From the NCBI GenBank assembly GCA_037074705.1, contig CM073591.1, forward strand, positions 9,150,587 to 9,214,586: a stretch of 64,000 bases of DNA, written 5' to 3'. The stretch comes from Zhengitettix transpicula. Taxonomy: Eukaryota; Arthropoda; Insecta; Orthoptera; Tetrigidae. Every line of letters begins with the position of its first letter. The first letter of the stretch is position 1. Below are positions 1 through 11,564 of the stretch, in pieces. A program made the position numbers and the translations under genes. A model generated the notes under the pieces. It had not been told where the DNA came from, searched no databases, and saw only the letters and a list, made by a program, of their open reading frames with translations.

Positions 1-1360
1 AATATAAACACTAATTTAATTAATGGATGCAAAAGGGGACAACCCTATTAATTGTAATTATTTATTTTTGGCTCATTCCATCCTCTTTTTCAAATAGCAA
101 AGTGAAAGTAAATGAAATATATTAGAAACGAAAATCTAAAACCATCAACACTCAACCAGTAGCAAATATAACCACAAATTCAACTAAAGCATGCAAAAGG
201 GGACAACCCTTTTAATTGTAATTATTTATTTTTGGCTCATTTCATCCTCTTTTTAAATAGCAAAGTGAAAGTAAATATTAGAAACGAAATTCTAAAACCA
301 TAAACAAATTAATTATTTCAGACACCCAACCAGTAGCAAATATAACCACCAATTTAATTAAAGCATGCAAAAGGGGACAACCCTTTTAATTGTAATTATT
401 TTCGGCTCATTTCATCCTCTTTTTTAAACTAGCAAAGAGTAAGTGAATGAAATATATTAGAAACGAAATTCTAAAAACCATAAACAATTAATTATTTTAG
501 ACACTCAACCAGTAGCAAATATAAACACCAATTTAATTAATGCATGCAAAAGGGAACAACCTATTAATTGTAATTATTTATTGTTGGCTCATTCCATCCT
601 CTTTTTCAAATAGCAAAGTGAAAGTGAATGAAATATATTAGAAACGAAATTCTAAAACCATCAACACTCAACCAGTAGCAAATATAAACACTAATTTAAT
701 TAATGGATGCAAAAGGGGACAACCCTATTAATTGTAATTAATTATTTTCGGCTCATTTCATCCTCTTTTTCAAATAGCAAAGTGAAAGTAAATATGAGAA
801 ACGTAATTCTAAAACCATAAACAAATCAATTATTTCAGACACTCAACCAGTAGCAAATATAACCACAAATTCAATTAATGCATGTAAAAGCGGACAACCC
901 TATTAATTGTAATTATTTATTTTTGGCTCATTTAATCCTCTTTTTAAATAGCAAAGTAAAAGTAAATATTATAAACGTAATTCTAAAACAAATTAATTAT
1001 ATCAGACACCCAACCAGTAGCAAATATAACCACCAATTTAATTAAAGCATGCAAAAGGGGACAACCCTTTTAATTGTAATTATTTTCGGCTCATTTCATC
1101 CTCTTGTTAAAAAGCAAAGTGAAAGTAAATGAAATATATTAGAAACGAAATTCTAAAACCATCAACACTCAACCAGTAGCAAATATAAACACTAATTTAA
1201 TTAATGGATGCAAAAGGGGACAACCCTATTAATTGTAATTAATTATTTTCGGCTCATTTCATCCTCTTTTTCAAATAGCAAAGTGAAAGTAAATATTAGA
1301 AACGAAATTCTAAAACCATAAACAATTAATTACTTCAGACACTCAACCAGTAGCAAATAT
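1..1360. repeat. AT-rich tandem satellite, about 160-178 bp unit, about 8 copies
   Basis: The core gcatgcaaaaggggacaacc recurs near 23, 190, 363, 541, 703, 879, 1046 and 1206. Each unit also holds ggctcatttcatcctctttt, gaaacgaaattctaaaacca and actcaaccagtagcaaatat. The array runs off the left edge. Confidence 0.93.
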
Positions 1361-2790
1361 TCTGTAAGTTGCCTGGTGAAGCTGTATGTAAAGTCAATGT
1401 ACAGTACGAAGAGTACGATGTGTCTGTAATTCAAAGCATTAATAAAAATATAATGTTTTACAGGGACACACACACGAGTAAACCACATTCGGAGGAAACC
1501 GTTTATAAGTTTAAAATAGCATTTCCACACATTTCACGGCGAACGTTTTAATTTCCAATCAGAAATTTATAGATTCAATTCTACGAATGAAAATATCAAT
1601 GAAGCACGCACGCAGTGAAGTTGTGATACAAGTAAAATACTAAGAGCGAAATATTTATATCGAATTGTTTAACACAGTGAAATGTTCATCAATCACAATA
1701 AGTGGAGAATTATACAGTATAACTTACTGGTAGCAGCAATCAAAATAAATACGGTTATGTAAATATTTACCAGTTTCCAGTCCAAATACGTTACAAAATA
1801 TTTTCGTTACTGTTATGTTTTAATTTCGTGAAACGTCTAGCAGCCAAGTGCATTGACACAAAACGGAAATGCATGTTTAAAAATATTTACTTCCTTTTAG
1901 ATGCCGTAATTGTAGCTTTTATTATTTCAACACGGAATATAAATTATGTAATAAAATTAGGAATTGAAAACAACTCGTAGATTGCTCGCAGTTGGAATGT
2001 AAAATTTGCCATTTTGATTAATTTTTTCCTATAATTAAAATGGACAAGAAAGACAAAACAAATCCGCGACTATCTTTGAAACAAAAAAAAACAACAGCAA
2101 CGACGAAGGCGCACGTAGCGCGCGAACTGTCGCTGAAGCTCAAATCATTGTAAAGGCATTAATGTGATTATAAAACTCAGGTTATGGTCACCTATAAAAA
2201 TATTTAATATCCGGTACACACTGCGCGCAATCGACACAAGCGACTCTTGTTGCTTATAAATACAGAACCTCTAATCAATTATGCTGTTGAAATATTATCT
2301 ATAACTTATAAACATTAAGGAAAGTAACCGCTTTTAATTTATTATACATTTATGTTGATTTTTTCCCCCCCGGATACGTCATCAGAAACAGGGAGTGTTT
2401 TGAGTGATGGCTTTTTAATAGCCTTATTACGGCGTCTCCATTAAATAGTTTTTTCTCTTTCTGGAAACGGTCAATATGAGCTACAAACGTAAAAAAAAAA
2501 AATTATGGAAATCTGGTGTTTACATGTCGACTAATATCAGTAATTTGCTATATACACGTAGCTTTTTTAAATCAACCTATTCCTTAAAACAAATTGATAA
2601 AAAAAAACTTACGCTCGTAAAACATTCGCGTCCCTTTTAACCGTTTCCGGTGAACAGAAAAATCGTAATAAAAATTCAAATGCGTTGTAGTAAAGTCGGA
2701 ATTATTCGAATGTAAATAAAGAGTTACGTTACACGGTTTGAATGCAGTTACGTATATTTTTGTTAAGGGTAATAATAATAATTTGGTGTC
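1361..2790. other. AT-rich single-copy stretch
   Basis: No recognised gene or transposon. Short open frames lack family features. A small GC-rich patch (gcgcacgtagcgcgcgaact) lies at about 2108-2128. Confidence 0.5.
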
Positions 2791-3190
2791 GTAACTTACG
2801 TTGATGCAGTGAGTGGCAAGAAACGCGCCTGAGCCGTGAGTCCGCTGTAAGGAATCTGAAGAAAGCGCTCGTCTGCAGCGACCAATGTGCTCGGAGATCG
2901 CCGGACGCCTGCACAAGCGGGAGCTCGAGCGGCGGCCATATTCACCCGGCAGGGCTGCCAACCCCGCGGAGCCGCAACACTCGCCGGCCGCGGCCGTCCG
3001 CACGAGCAAACACCACCCTTTCCTCTCAGGACTGAAAACACAAACGAACTTAATCCTTCCCGCGAAATTTCCCTCGTTCGCAGTTTCGTTTTCAAGGGGA
3101 GAGAGTTACACGTTTCTCGCGGCAATGTTACCGGCACTTTCGTGCCGTCCACTGGAACGTGCCATTATTGTCGCGCACACAAACTAACTG
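2790..3190 (-). promoter_or_regulatory. CpG-rich block, possible promoter and 5' exon of a minus-strand gene
   Basis: A block dense in CpG in otherwise AT-rich DNA. On the minus strand an ATG with good context (aatATGGCCGCCGC, first base at 2939) opens 46 codons to a consensus donor (TCAAC|GTAAGT, exon ending 2800). The peptide (MAAARAPACAGVRRSPSTLV...) is low-complexity and unrecognised. An unmethylated island or an unrelated repeat are alternatives. Confidence 0.3.
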
Positions 3191-4244
3191 CAAGCAGAAT
3201 GCGTGCACATTCTTAACAAACAATATATGTGGACAGTCAACAAATATTATAAATATAGGAAAACGGAGACCTGACTCAAATAACTGTTTTGGACCAGAGA
3301 CATAAAACTGGAGTGACATTTTATCTACAACATTTCCATCTTCTTCAGACTATTAATAACAACAAGTTTATTAATCTGTGAATCATATTACATTACCATT
3401 TAAATATAATAAAACAAAATCAACCAATAATTTTGATTCATTCCATGGGAATAAAGTTCTTTTTTTTACAAATAATAAAACAACTATCAACTTGAAAGCA
3501 GGAATAACAGACAAGCATTGACAAAACATTTGCATACTAAATGAATAAAGATTGACTTCAATAAAAATAAATTTCTGCTACAATTAACAACATTGGTGGT
3601 GACAGACTACACACAGAGGTTGTTTACTTCCCCCACCAGCAATTTCAGAAACATTAGTGTCATGAATGTAGACTCTTTAATACTCAGGTGAACAGAAGGA
3701 ATCTGTTACAGTTTAACTATTGAGGACCATAGTTTTTTTTTACATTATCCATTATATTAATAATACTTGTACCTCAGTATGTTTAATAATATAGAACACA
3801 ATAATTATCAAAGATAAAAAAATCTTTCATTTATAAGAATATAAATAAACTTATGGTCTTCAATCAGGTAATTATAATTTTTATTAACAGACATTAATTT
3901 GGAACACCACTTCTGACACACACACACACATTAAGTTCCCCTCATTAACACTCTTGTGGCATTTGTCCTGTAGGTTCAGGTACAAACAACCCCCCCCCAC
4001 CCCCCACCCCAACTGTAACAAGCTGTCATATGGTCAGACATCTTGGCAGTAAATCAAAGGAGTATCACACACACAGGATTGTTCTTTGGGAAAGAAAAAT
4101 AAATATATATCCTTGACACTGCCTCAATTTATCAGATGTGTGGTAATTATCACCTGTTTGATCATCCACTTAAAACAATATCCATCCGTTTGCCCTTTAC
4201 AGTTCCACATTTGTGATTCTTCAATGTGCTACTGAAAACAATTC
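3191..4244. other. AT-rich stretch without recognised genes
   Basis: Contains a C-rich run at about 3989-4010 and a short CA microsatellite. Nothing coding is recognised. Confidence 0.5.
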
Positions 4245-4411
4245 ACAAAGAAGCCGTAATAATGACCCCACGTTGGGCGCCATTAATTGGGATATTTAAT
4301 TAATACGTCGCAGTCTAATACATATATATATATATGTTACGAACAAAGAAGCCATAATAATGACCCCACATTGTGCGCCATTAATTGGGATGTTTAATTA
4401 AAACGTCGCAG

Positions 4412-4446
<35 letters not shown>

Positions 4447-4951
4447 ACGGACAAAGAAGCCATAATATTGACCCCACGTTGGGCGCCATTAATTGGGATA
4501 TTTAATTAATACGTCGCAGTCTGATACATATATATATATGTTACGGACAAAGAAGCCATAATAATGACCCCACGTTGTGCGCCATTAATTGGGATGTTTA
4601 ATTAAAACGTCGCAGTCTGATACATATATATATATATATGTTACGGACAAAGAAGCCATAATAATGACCCCACGTTGGGCGCCATTAATTGGGATGTTTA
4701 ATTAAAACGTCGCAGTCTGATATATATATATATATATATATGTTACGGACAAAGAAGCCATAATAATGACCCCACGTTGGGCGCCATTAATTGGGATGTT
4801 TAATTAATACGTCGCAGTCTGATACATATATATATATATATATATATATATGTTACGGACAAAGGAGCCATAATAATGGCCCCACGTTGGGCGCCTGGTC
4901 AAATTCCAACTTGCCAAGCTATCAACTTTTGCTAATATCTAATTACATTAA

Positions 4952-4987
<36 letters not shown>

Positions 4988-5009
4988 ATAATAAAAGTAT
5001 CGCGCTACA
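4245..5009 (-). mobile_element. LTR family F, copy 1 (minus), truncated, with PBS-bearing tandem array
   Basis: On the minus strand the element begins TGTAGCGCGATAC at 5009 and runs left through a TA microsatellite and gttgatagcttggcaagttg to accaggcgcc. It then enters about seven copies of a roughly 95-110-bp unit (4245-4900). Each unit has a (TA)n of varying length, gttacggacaaagaagcc, and cccacgttgggcgcca or a variant. The distal LTR end is missing. Confidence 0.75.
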
Positions 5010-5465
5010 CAGTAAAAACAGGGAAGAAGAACCAATAAAACAGACTTATCGAAATGGTGCTTAGTAGCATGTAAAATAAAATTAATAACTACATATTTTA
5101 GTTTTCACAAAAAGCCCAACCTCACTTAAGTGAGACCATTGTGTCGCTCTCCCATTTTCGTCTCATTGGGAAAACCTGAATGACCCCAATTCGTTTGAAA
5201 TGAAAGACTGTTGCCATTTTGGCGCAACACAATAAGTCTTTATGAAGACAAAGACGAACACAGACGTCAGAGAGAAGAGAAAGCGAAACAGCTCAACATT
5301 TCCATTCATTAACGAAGGAAGTGTAAGAGAGACACGATAATGAACTGGTAGCAGAAATAATCAATCCTCCAGAGGTAGAGAGAGACGATTCGGAACGATG
5401 TGGCTCACGGACCTAAAGCCAGACGTGGACATCACAAACAAAATAAAGTAAAACTACTCGTCATA
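5010..5465. other. Spacer of the inverted LTR pair, left part
   Basis: Positions 5010-5045 (cagtaaaaacagggaagaag...) are the inverse of 6049-6083, so the inverted homology continues beyond the LTR edge. The rest is unrecognised. Confidence 0.55.
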
Positions 5466-5688
5466 ACTAACTCCTTGGCACGACTGACCCCTTGAAGGGC
5501 CTTGGCCTACCGAGACAGCTCCCAGACTGTCATCTCACATGACACATTCTGGATTTAGGAGTGGCACCTGGTCAGAGTGTCGATTCTCCACCACAAGCCT
5601 TCACCTCAGTTTTCTTGACCATGACGACCACAAACATGCCGGGATTCGAACCCGGGACCTCTGTGACGCTGGCCACTACACCACGGCA
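5466..5688 (-). mobile_element. tRNA-derived SINE, 223 bp, intact with target-site duplication
   Basis: Read on the minus strand it begins gccgtggtgtagtggccagc, with an A box (TGGTGTAGTGG, 5673-5683) and a B box (GGTTCGAATCC, 5642-5652) spaced as in a tRNA promoter. It is flanked by a 12-bp duplication, ctactcgtcata (5454-5465) and ctactcatcata (5689-5700). Pol III transcription followed by LINE-assisted retroposition is the known mechanism for this class. Confidence 0.85.
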
Positions 5689-6083
5689 CTACTCATCATA
5701 GTAGTATTTTTATTTTGGTTCACCAAGCAAGTCAAAATATTGTGTTAATTAACAGTAATTAGAATATTATGTTGCAATTTTAAATATGAAATATTTGGGT
5801 AATTCAAGAATTAGGGAAGGTTAACCAAGCCTCACACCTCTTGGCTTATTATATAAATGTTTATGATATATAATTTCAAACTTGTACATTGAATACTGTC
5901 CCCTAAGCAGGTCGAAACGTCGCCATATTAATTTCTGATTATAAATATTACACTCTCCTGACTGAAAGAACCGACTATTTATCTGAGTTGTTTTTCATCA
6001 TTATTGATGATTTTATGTTTTCTCTACAGTTTCTCGGTCCGATATTTGTCTGTTTTATTGGTTCTTCTTCCCTGTGTTTACTG
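5689..6083. other. Spacer of the inverted LTR pair, right part
   Basis: AT-rich. Holds gcaggtcgaaacgtcgcc at about 5907-5924 (see Penelope-like motif) and the inverse of 5010-5045 at its right end. No gene. Confidence 0.45.
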
Positions 6084-6774
6084 TGTAGCGTGATAGTTTT
6101 ATTATTGATATATATTATTATTATTATTACTTAAATGTAATTAGATATTAGCAAAGGTTGAGAGCTTGGCAAATTGGAATTTGACCAGGCGCCCAACGTG
6201 GGGTCATTATTACGGCTTCTTTGTCCGTAACATATATATGTATCAGACTACGAGATATTAATTAAATATCCCAATTAATAGCGCCCAACGTGGGGTCATT
6301 ATTATGGCTTCTGTGAATATATATATCAGACTGCGACGTATTAATTAAACATCCCAATTAATGGCGCCCAACGTGGGGTCATTATTATGGCTTCTGTGAA
6401 TATATATATATATATATATCAGACTGCGACGTATTAATTAAACATCCCAATTAATGGCGCCCAACGTGGGGTCATTATTATGGCTTCTGTGAATATATAT
6501 ATATATATATATCAGACTGCGACGTATTAATTAAACATCCCAATTAATGGCGCCCAACGTGGGGTCATTATTATGGCTTCTGTGAATATATATATATATT
6601 ATCAGACTGCGACGTATTAATTAAACATCCCAATTAATGGCACCCAACGTGGGGTCATTATTATGGCTTCTTGGTCCGTCACATATATATGTATCAGACT
6701 ACGAGATATTAATTAAATATCCCAATTAATGGCACCCAACGTGGGGTCATTATTATGGCTTCTTTGTCCGTAAC

Positions 6775-6813
<39 letters not shown>

Positions 6814-7230
6814 CAGACTACGAGGTATTAATTTAACATCCCAATTAATGCCGTGGCGGATAGATAATCCCTTCGGTCTGGACTTGGGCACGTAGTATTT
6901 TGACCCTCGGAAGTTACCTGGACTGTCGCACCACCGTGGGAAACGTCCCTACAAAAACACCAGAAATTAAATTAACACGTGACTGCCTGCACCAATCACA
7001 TTTCTTGGTTCATGAAAGATCGATCCAAAATTGGTCGAGAAGATCGGTATTTTACATCCAGCGAAGGGGCTGTAAAGAAAGTGTAGAGTAAGACTCCTTG
7101 ACGAAGCGTCGCCAGGGACGGAGGACGTGCAGCCCCAGAGGACTTCTGAGAGATCGAGGGAGCCACATGATCACGGCCACCAGAGATCAAACGCGAGGTA
7201 ACTGCGGAGTGTCTGAGGATTCTCACTACA
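6084..7230 (+). mobile_element. LTR family F, copy 2 (plus), with PBS-bearing tandem array
   Basis: Begins TGTAGCGTGATAG and ends TCTCACTACA, the TG...CA inverted termini also seen in copy 3. Between gaccaggcgcc (about 6180) and gccgtggcggatagataatc (about 6850) lie about seven tandem units containing tggcgcccaacgtggggtca plus (TA)n. In copy 3 these two flanks are directly adjacent, so the array is an expansion inside this LTR copy. Flanking tetramers are ACTG and GCTG. Confidence 0.8.
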
Positions 7231-8370
7231 GCTGAGGTAATGTAATTATATTACGTCAGCTTTGTCTACAAATGTCAGTGGGTGTGAGGTGTCGTGGTTG
7301 GGAAGGGAACGATCAAGCAGGCGCCGCGCGCTGGTGTCGGAGGGAATTCTGGGAAATAGAAGTAGTCACCCCGGAAATCGAATATGCGAGCAAGTCTGTC
7401 AACGGCACGTCTCGCCAGTGACGGTTTAATCTGGAGCCAGGAAACTGCTCCTGAAGACTCTTTACCTTTACGCCCCGCTGAGCAGCGCAAGGTAGAGTCA
7501 GACTGACTGCTCGTTGTTGTCACTAGCAGTTCCCCCCTGCATCCGCCCTTGGGAGGTCTGCCTATTGCCGTGCAGGTCTGAGAAGACGCCATCAGTTCAG
7601 TCTATTTTACTCTATTAAACTGTTTCCTTTAACTTCACAGCGCTTTCTGACTCGTTCAACTCTCTGGACGGTCGCTGCTGTAAACTCCTAGTTCGTCGTG
7701 CTTCCTATGGAAATACTGTCCCGGTGTAGCTGCTGAAGAAATACTTCTCGGGTTTCCCAACACAGCGACGTTCTTCGCCTGGAAGCTTGTGGTCAAGTCG
7801 CTGTGTGGGAACCAGAGCCGCCGTTTCTTCAGCCAATCCAGTTCAGTCTGATCATTTCCTCAGCCTTGACTCAAAAGCTAAAAGTTATTTACAACGTTGA
7901 TCTCAACGCTGTAGCTGGTACATTATCAGAGAGCGACCGACGGCTTTCCCGGTGAAATCTGTGGTAGATAAAATTCTCTGGTCTCATCCCGGGCCCCAAT
8001 TGTTTGTTGAATAACGTTTCGACATCACATCACAGTTAACCTGATGACGATGGCGGAGCTTTTGCCGTGGAACCGTTGTTATTACATATTGAAGGGACAT
8101 CATAGTGCGAAAGTCTACCGCACGACAGTGCTGCCATCATCCGTGGCTTGTTCCAAAAATTAAAATATGAACCAAATTGGAAAAAATACGTTGGTGTTAG
8201 AAATTCGGGTCAGCTTTGGCGCTGAATTATTCCGCTTTTAAAAATTAGACTCTGTGTAGACCGAATTAGAAATGTAGCCGGTGTGTTGGTACCTCTGTCA
8301 CTGTTCTAGTAGTAATATTATTATTATCCTCATTGTGGTGATGTAGCTCATTACTTCAGAAACTCACGAG
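7231..8370. other. Unrecognised moderately GC-rich stretch
   Basis: Contains a 105-codon minus-strand open frame (7275-7592) without recognisable domains and long inexact hairpins (for example cacagcgac/gtcgctgtg near 7760-7805). It may be old LTR or other retroelement DNA; I cannot place it. Confidence 0.4.
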
Positions 8371-8379
8371 CCGCGCCAC

Positions 8380-8417
<38 letters not shown>
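8370..8417. repeat. (TA)n microsatellite
   Basis: An uninterrupted TA run that abuts the Helitron-like 3' end at 8418. Confidence 0.9.
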
Positions 8418-8420
<3 letters not shown>

Positions 8421-9870
8421 ACCAGCTGGGTGGTGCCCGGGTCGACATAATTAAACTCAGCGACATCCATAACCTCCGCATTTGACTCCTAACTCGGTTC
8501 TTTTCAGCTTCATTTTTATGTAACGCCCCTCCACCCTTAAGGGTGCTCACCTCCAATGCCAAAAGGGGTTGAAATTATACAGGAACAACATCGAGAGAAA
8601 CGCTATCAATGTCAACGACCCAAAAAAATATTTTTCAGACGCAAATATCGGCCCGTTTGAGACTATTTGAAAATTTCCACCCCCGCCGCTGGGGGGAAAG
8701 GGTGGTGGCAGACGTATTTGATCCCCACGGGGTTTGTTTCCGCTTCGATTGGAACACGTGCACAAATTTTGGCCGAATTATGGGAACACACACAGTCATC
8801 TTCGATGACGTTTAGAGCAACGCTTTACTCAGCGACATCCATAACAGCCGAACTCGGTTCTTTTCAGCTTCATTTTTATGTAACGCCCCCTCCACCCTTA
8901 AGGGTGCTCGCCTCCAATGCCGAAAGGGGTTGAAATTATACAGGAACAACATCGAGAGAAACACTATCAATTTGACTGACCCAGAAAAATATCGGCAAAT
9001 ATCGGCCCGTTTGAGACTATTTGAAAATTTCCACCCCCGCCGCTGGGGGGAAAGGGTGGTGGCAGACGTATTTCATCCCCACGGGGTTTGTTTCCGCTTC
9101 GATTGGAACACGCGTACGAAATTTGGCCGAATTATCACCACGGGAACACACACAGTCATTTTTGATGACGTTTAGAGCAACGCTTTACTCAGCGACATCC
9201 ATAACAGCCGGATTTGACTCCGAGCTCGGTTCTTTTCAGCGTCATTTTCATGTAACGCCCCACCACCCTTGAGGGTGCTCCCCTCCAATGCCGAAAGGGG
9301 TTGAAATCATATACAAACAACATCGAGAGAAACACTATCAATTTGACTAACCCAGAAAAATATTTATCTGCGGCAAATATCGGCCCGTATGAGACTATTT
9401 GACAATTTCCACCCCCGCCGCTGGAGGCAGAGAGGTGGCAGACGTATTTTATCCCCACGGGGTTTGTTTCCGGTTCGAATGGAACACGTGTACGAAATAT
9501 GGCCCAATTATATCCACGGGAACACACACATTCATCTATGATGACGTTTAGACCAACGCTTTACTCAGCGACATCCATAACAGCCGGATTTTACTCCGAG
9601 CTCGGTTCTTTGCAGCTTCATTTTTATGTAACGCCACTCCACCCTTAAGAGTCCTCCCCTCCAATGCCGAAAGAGGTTGAAATTATACAAGAACAACATC
9701 GTGAGAAACACTATCAATATGACTGACCCAGAAAATTTTCACCCCCGTCGCTGAGGGTGGCAGACGTACTTTATCCCCACGGAATGGAACACGTGCACGA
9801 AATATGGCCGAATTATCTCCACGGAAACACACACACAGTCATCTGTGATGACGTTTAGAGCAACGTCGAA
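8418..9870 (-). mobile_element. Helitron-like element with four about 365-bp internal tandem units
   Basis: Left end caccagctgggtggtgcccg resembles the 3' end of the Helitron family on the minus strand. The body is four units starting ctcagcgacatccataac at about 8455, 8829, 9189 and 9565. Each includes taacgcccctccaccc, gccgaaaggggttgaaatta, caaatatcggcccgtttgag and a CACGTG- or CACGCG-containing segment. Short open frames repeat with the units and are not genes. Confidence 0.7.
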
Positions 9871-10226
9871 ACCCTTCACATCGTTGACCAGAGACAGCGA
9901 CACAGTCACGCGTTTTCTGTTTCCGTTCTGACGAGTAGAGACTTTTTCTTAGCCACCGAGAAGTGAAATAGATTTCTCTCTCCTCCGTGTGGAGCCGCCC
10001 GCGTTCTAATAAGTCACCGTGGCGGCGGTCGTTTCAGATTTCCATTAACGACTTCCGGTCAGTCGTAAAGGGACTCTCTCTCAGTCCTACTCTACTACTC
10101 CTTGCAACTGCAAAGTCATTAAAACAAGAAAGAAGAAAGAAAACAAACACCTCAGGAGCGAGTCTTGAGGGAGGGAGGAACGCGATCTGCCAAAGTAAAC
10201 GGCGACGCAGTTACATTAAAAGGTAA

Positions 10227-10259
<33 letters not shown>

Positions 10260-10734
10260 GGACTGGATTCGCGGAATTGCAAACAATTGAAAGATTTTAC
10301 TGGTTTCCTGTATGCGAGTAGTTTGTGATATAACCAAAGGGTTTTATTATCATCCATTTACCTCCATAAAAACAACCAGGACGATGCTGTAAGGAGAAAC
10401 ACGGACGATTAATTTATTGTGTTACCCCCCTCTGTGGGGGACGTCACCATTTAATATATTATTAAGTCTAAATCTTCTTTTCCTGGTTTAAGACAAAAGA
10501 CCCTATTAATAAGATATTTTTTATCTTTCACCGCCCAGTGTTGTGTTTATAAAATTAACTGTTCCAATTGGGGTTATATCGGGCGGAGCTAAAAGAGCTT
10601 TAGATATCAGGATTATAACAACAGTCAATTTCAAACTGCCCAACCATTCTATCACCTGCAATCACGCCTCCTCTACATCAGACGGAAAGCCACGTCATTG
10701 CAAGAGATTTACTTCTGAAATGTTGGTAATTAAG
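9871..10734. other. Unrecognised stretch with a CA microsatellite
   Basis: (AC)n at about 10228-10258 and a short hairpin acccccctctgtgggggac at about 10424-10442. No supported gene. Confidence 0.45.
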
Positions 10735-10862
10735 AATTAACCAACTCCTGTTTAATATTAACTGTGACGCGCTATGCCTTCATAACTGATATCATGTTGT
10801 ATTTTAAACTTCTTTGGTCCGTATATACTTATCTTTGATTATTGTAGAAGATTAATTTATGA

Positions 10863-11390
10863 ATTTTTTTTGGGTGTAGCCAGGTTATGTATAGGGTAAT
10901 CCACATGGTGGCAAATCCCCTCTTATAGCATAGGAAAGGGATTTGAAAGGGGGGATGCGGAAGGGTAGAGGAAGGTAGCCAAGGGTTAACTAGGGGCCCC
11001 GGGCTATAGTTTAAGGATCCTACCCCGCGGAATTCGCCTAAAGAAATGCAGGACAAACCCTAGAAAAACCTGCATCAGGTAGGTCGGGCATTGCGTACTT
11101 GTCCCACACCCTTCCCTGGATGGCGGGAGAGGGGTTTCCTGTGGGGACGCAGCATTCCCTTCTCCGTCCCTCGACCAGTTTAGGAGGCAGCTGGCAGACT
11201 GTTCCAATGGGAATAGCGGACAACTCTTACCGTATGGGTCTGTGACCCCGGAACATACACCTCTCGAAACAGGCCTCAGCTTGTGGGAACCTTAGTTCAA
11301 AAACGGAGAGAGGAGGAGGCATCCCCTAAGGTAGCCCCTTCGTGTCTCTCCTACAACGTTCTGCCTGCGAGATAATAGCCCACGCAGACC
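10863..11390 (-). mobile_element. Element A copy 1 (about 520-bp retroposon, minus)
   Basis: Element A, read with its A-tail at the 3' end, starts tctgcgaggg..ttctctcgcagg (a stem-loop), contains cagaaccttgtaggagagac, tgttcccattggaacag, ggcgtgggacaagtaccc and gatgcaggtttttctagggt, and ends tagcctgttaccctaaaaaa. Here the tail is the T-run at about 10863-10873. Flanks gattaatttatga and gattgatttctga are a plausible decayed target duplication. Confidence 0.85.
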
Positions 11391-11564
11391 ACAATCTTTG
11401 ATTGATTTCTGATTGGTAATTAACCAACTGCTGTTTAATATTAACTGCGACACGCAATGTCTTAATAAGTTACACAATGTTGAACTTTAAACCTCTTTGG
11501 ACCGTTTATACTTATCTTTGATTATCGTAAAAGATTAATTTCTGAAATGTTGTTTATTAAAAAA

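Noticed and set aside
2584..3152. 141-aa and 118-aa minus-strand proteins in the CpG block
   Set aside because: Frames are open mainly because of GC content; no domain recognised. Only a possible first exon is kept at low confidence.
4245..4900. tRNA-Lys gene fragments
   Set aside because: Only the last 17 bases of tRNA-Lys with CCA are present in each unit and CCA is not encoded in animal tRNA genes; a primer-binding-site origin fits better.
4245..4900. CRISPR-like regular repeats with spacers
   Set aside because: Eukaryotic context; the 'spacers' are TA microsatellites of varying length and the repeats are about 90 bp.
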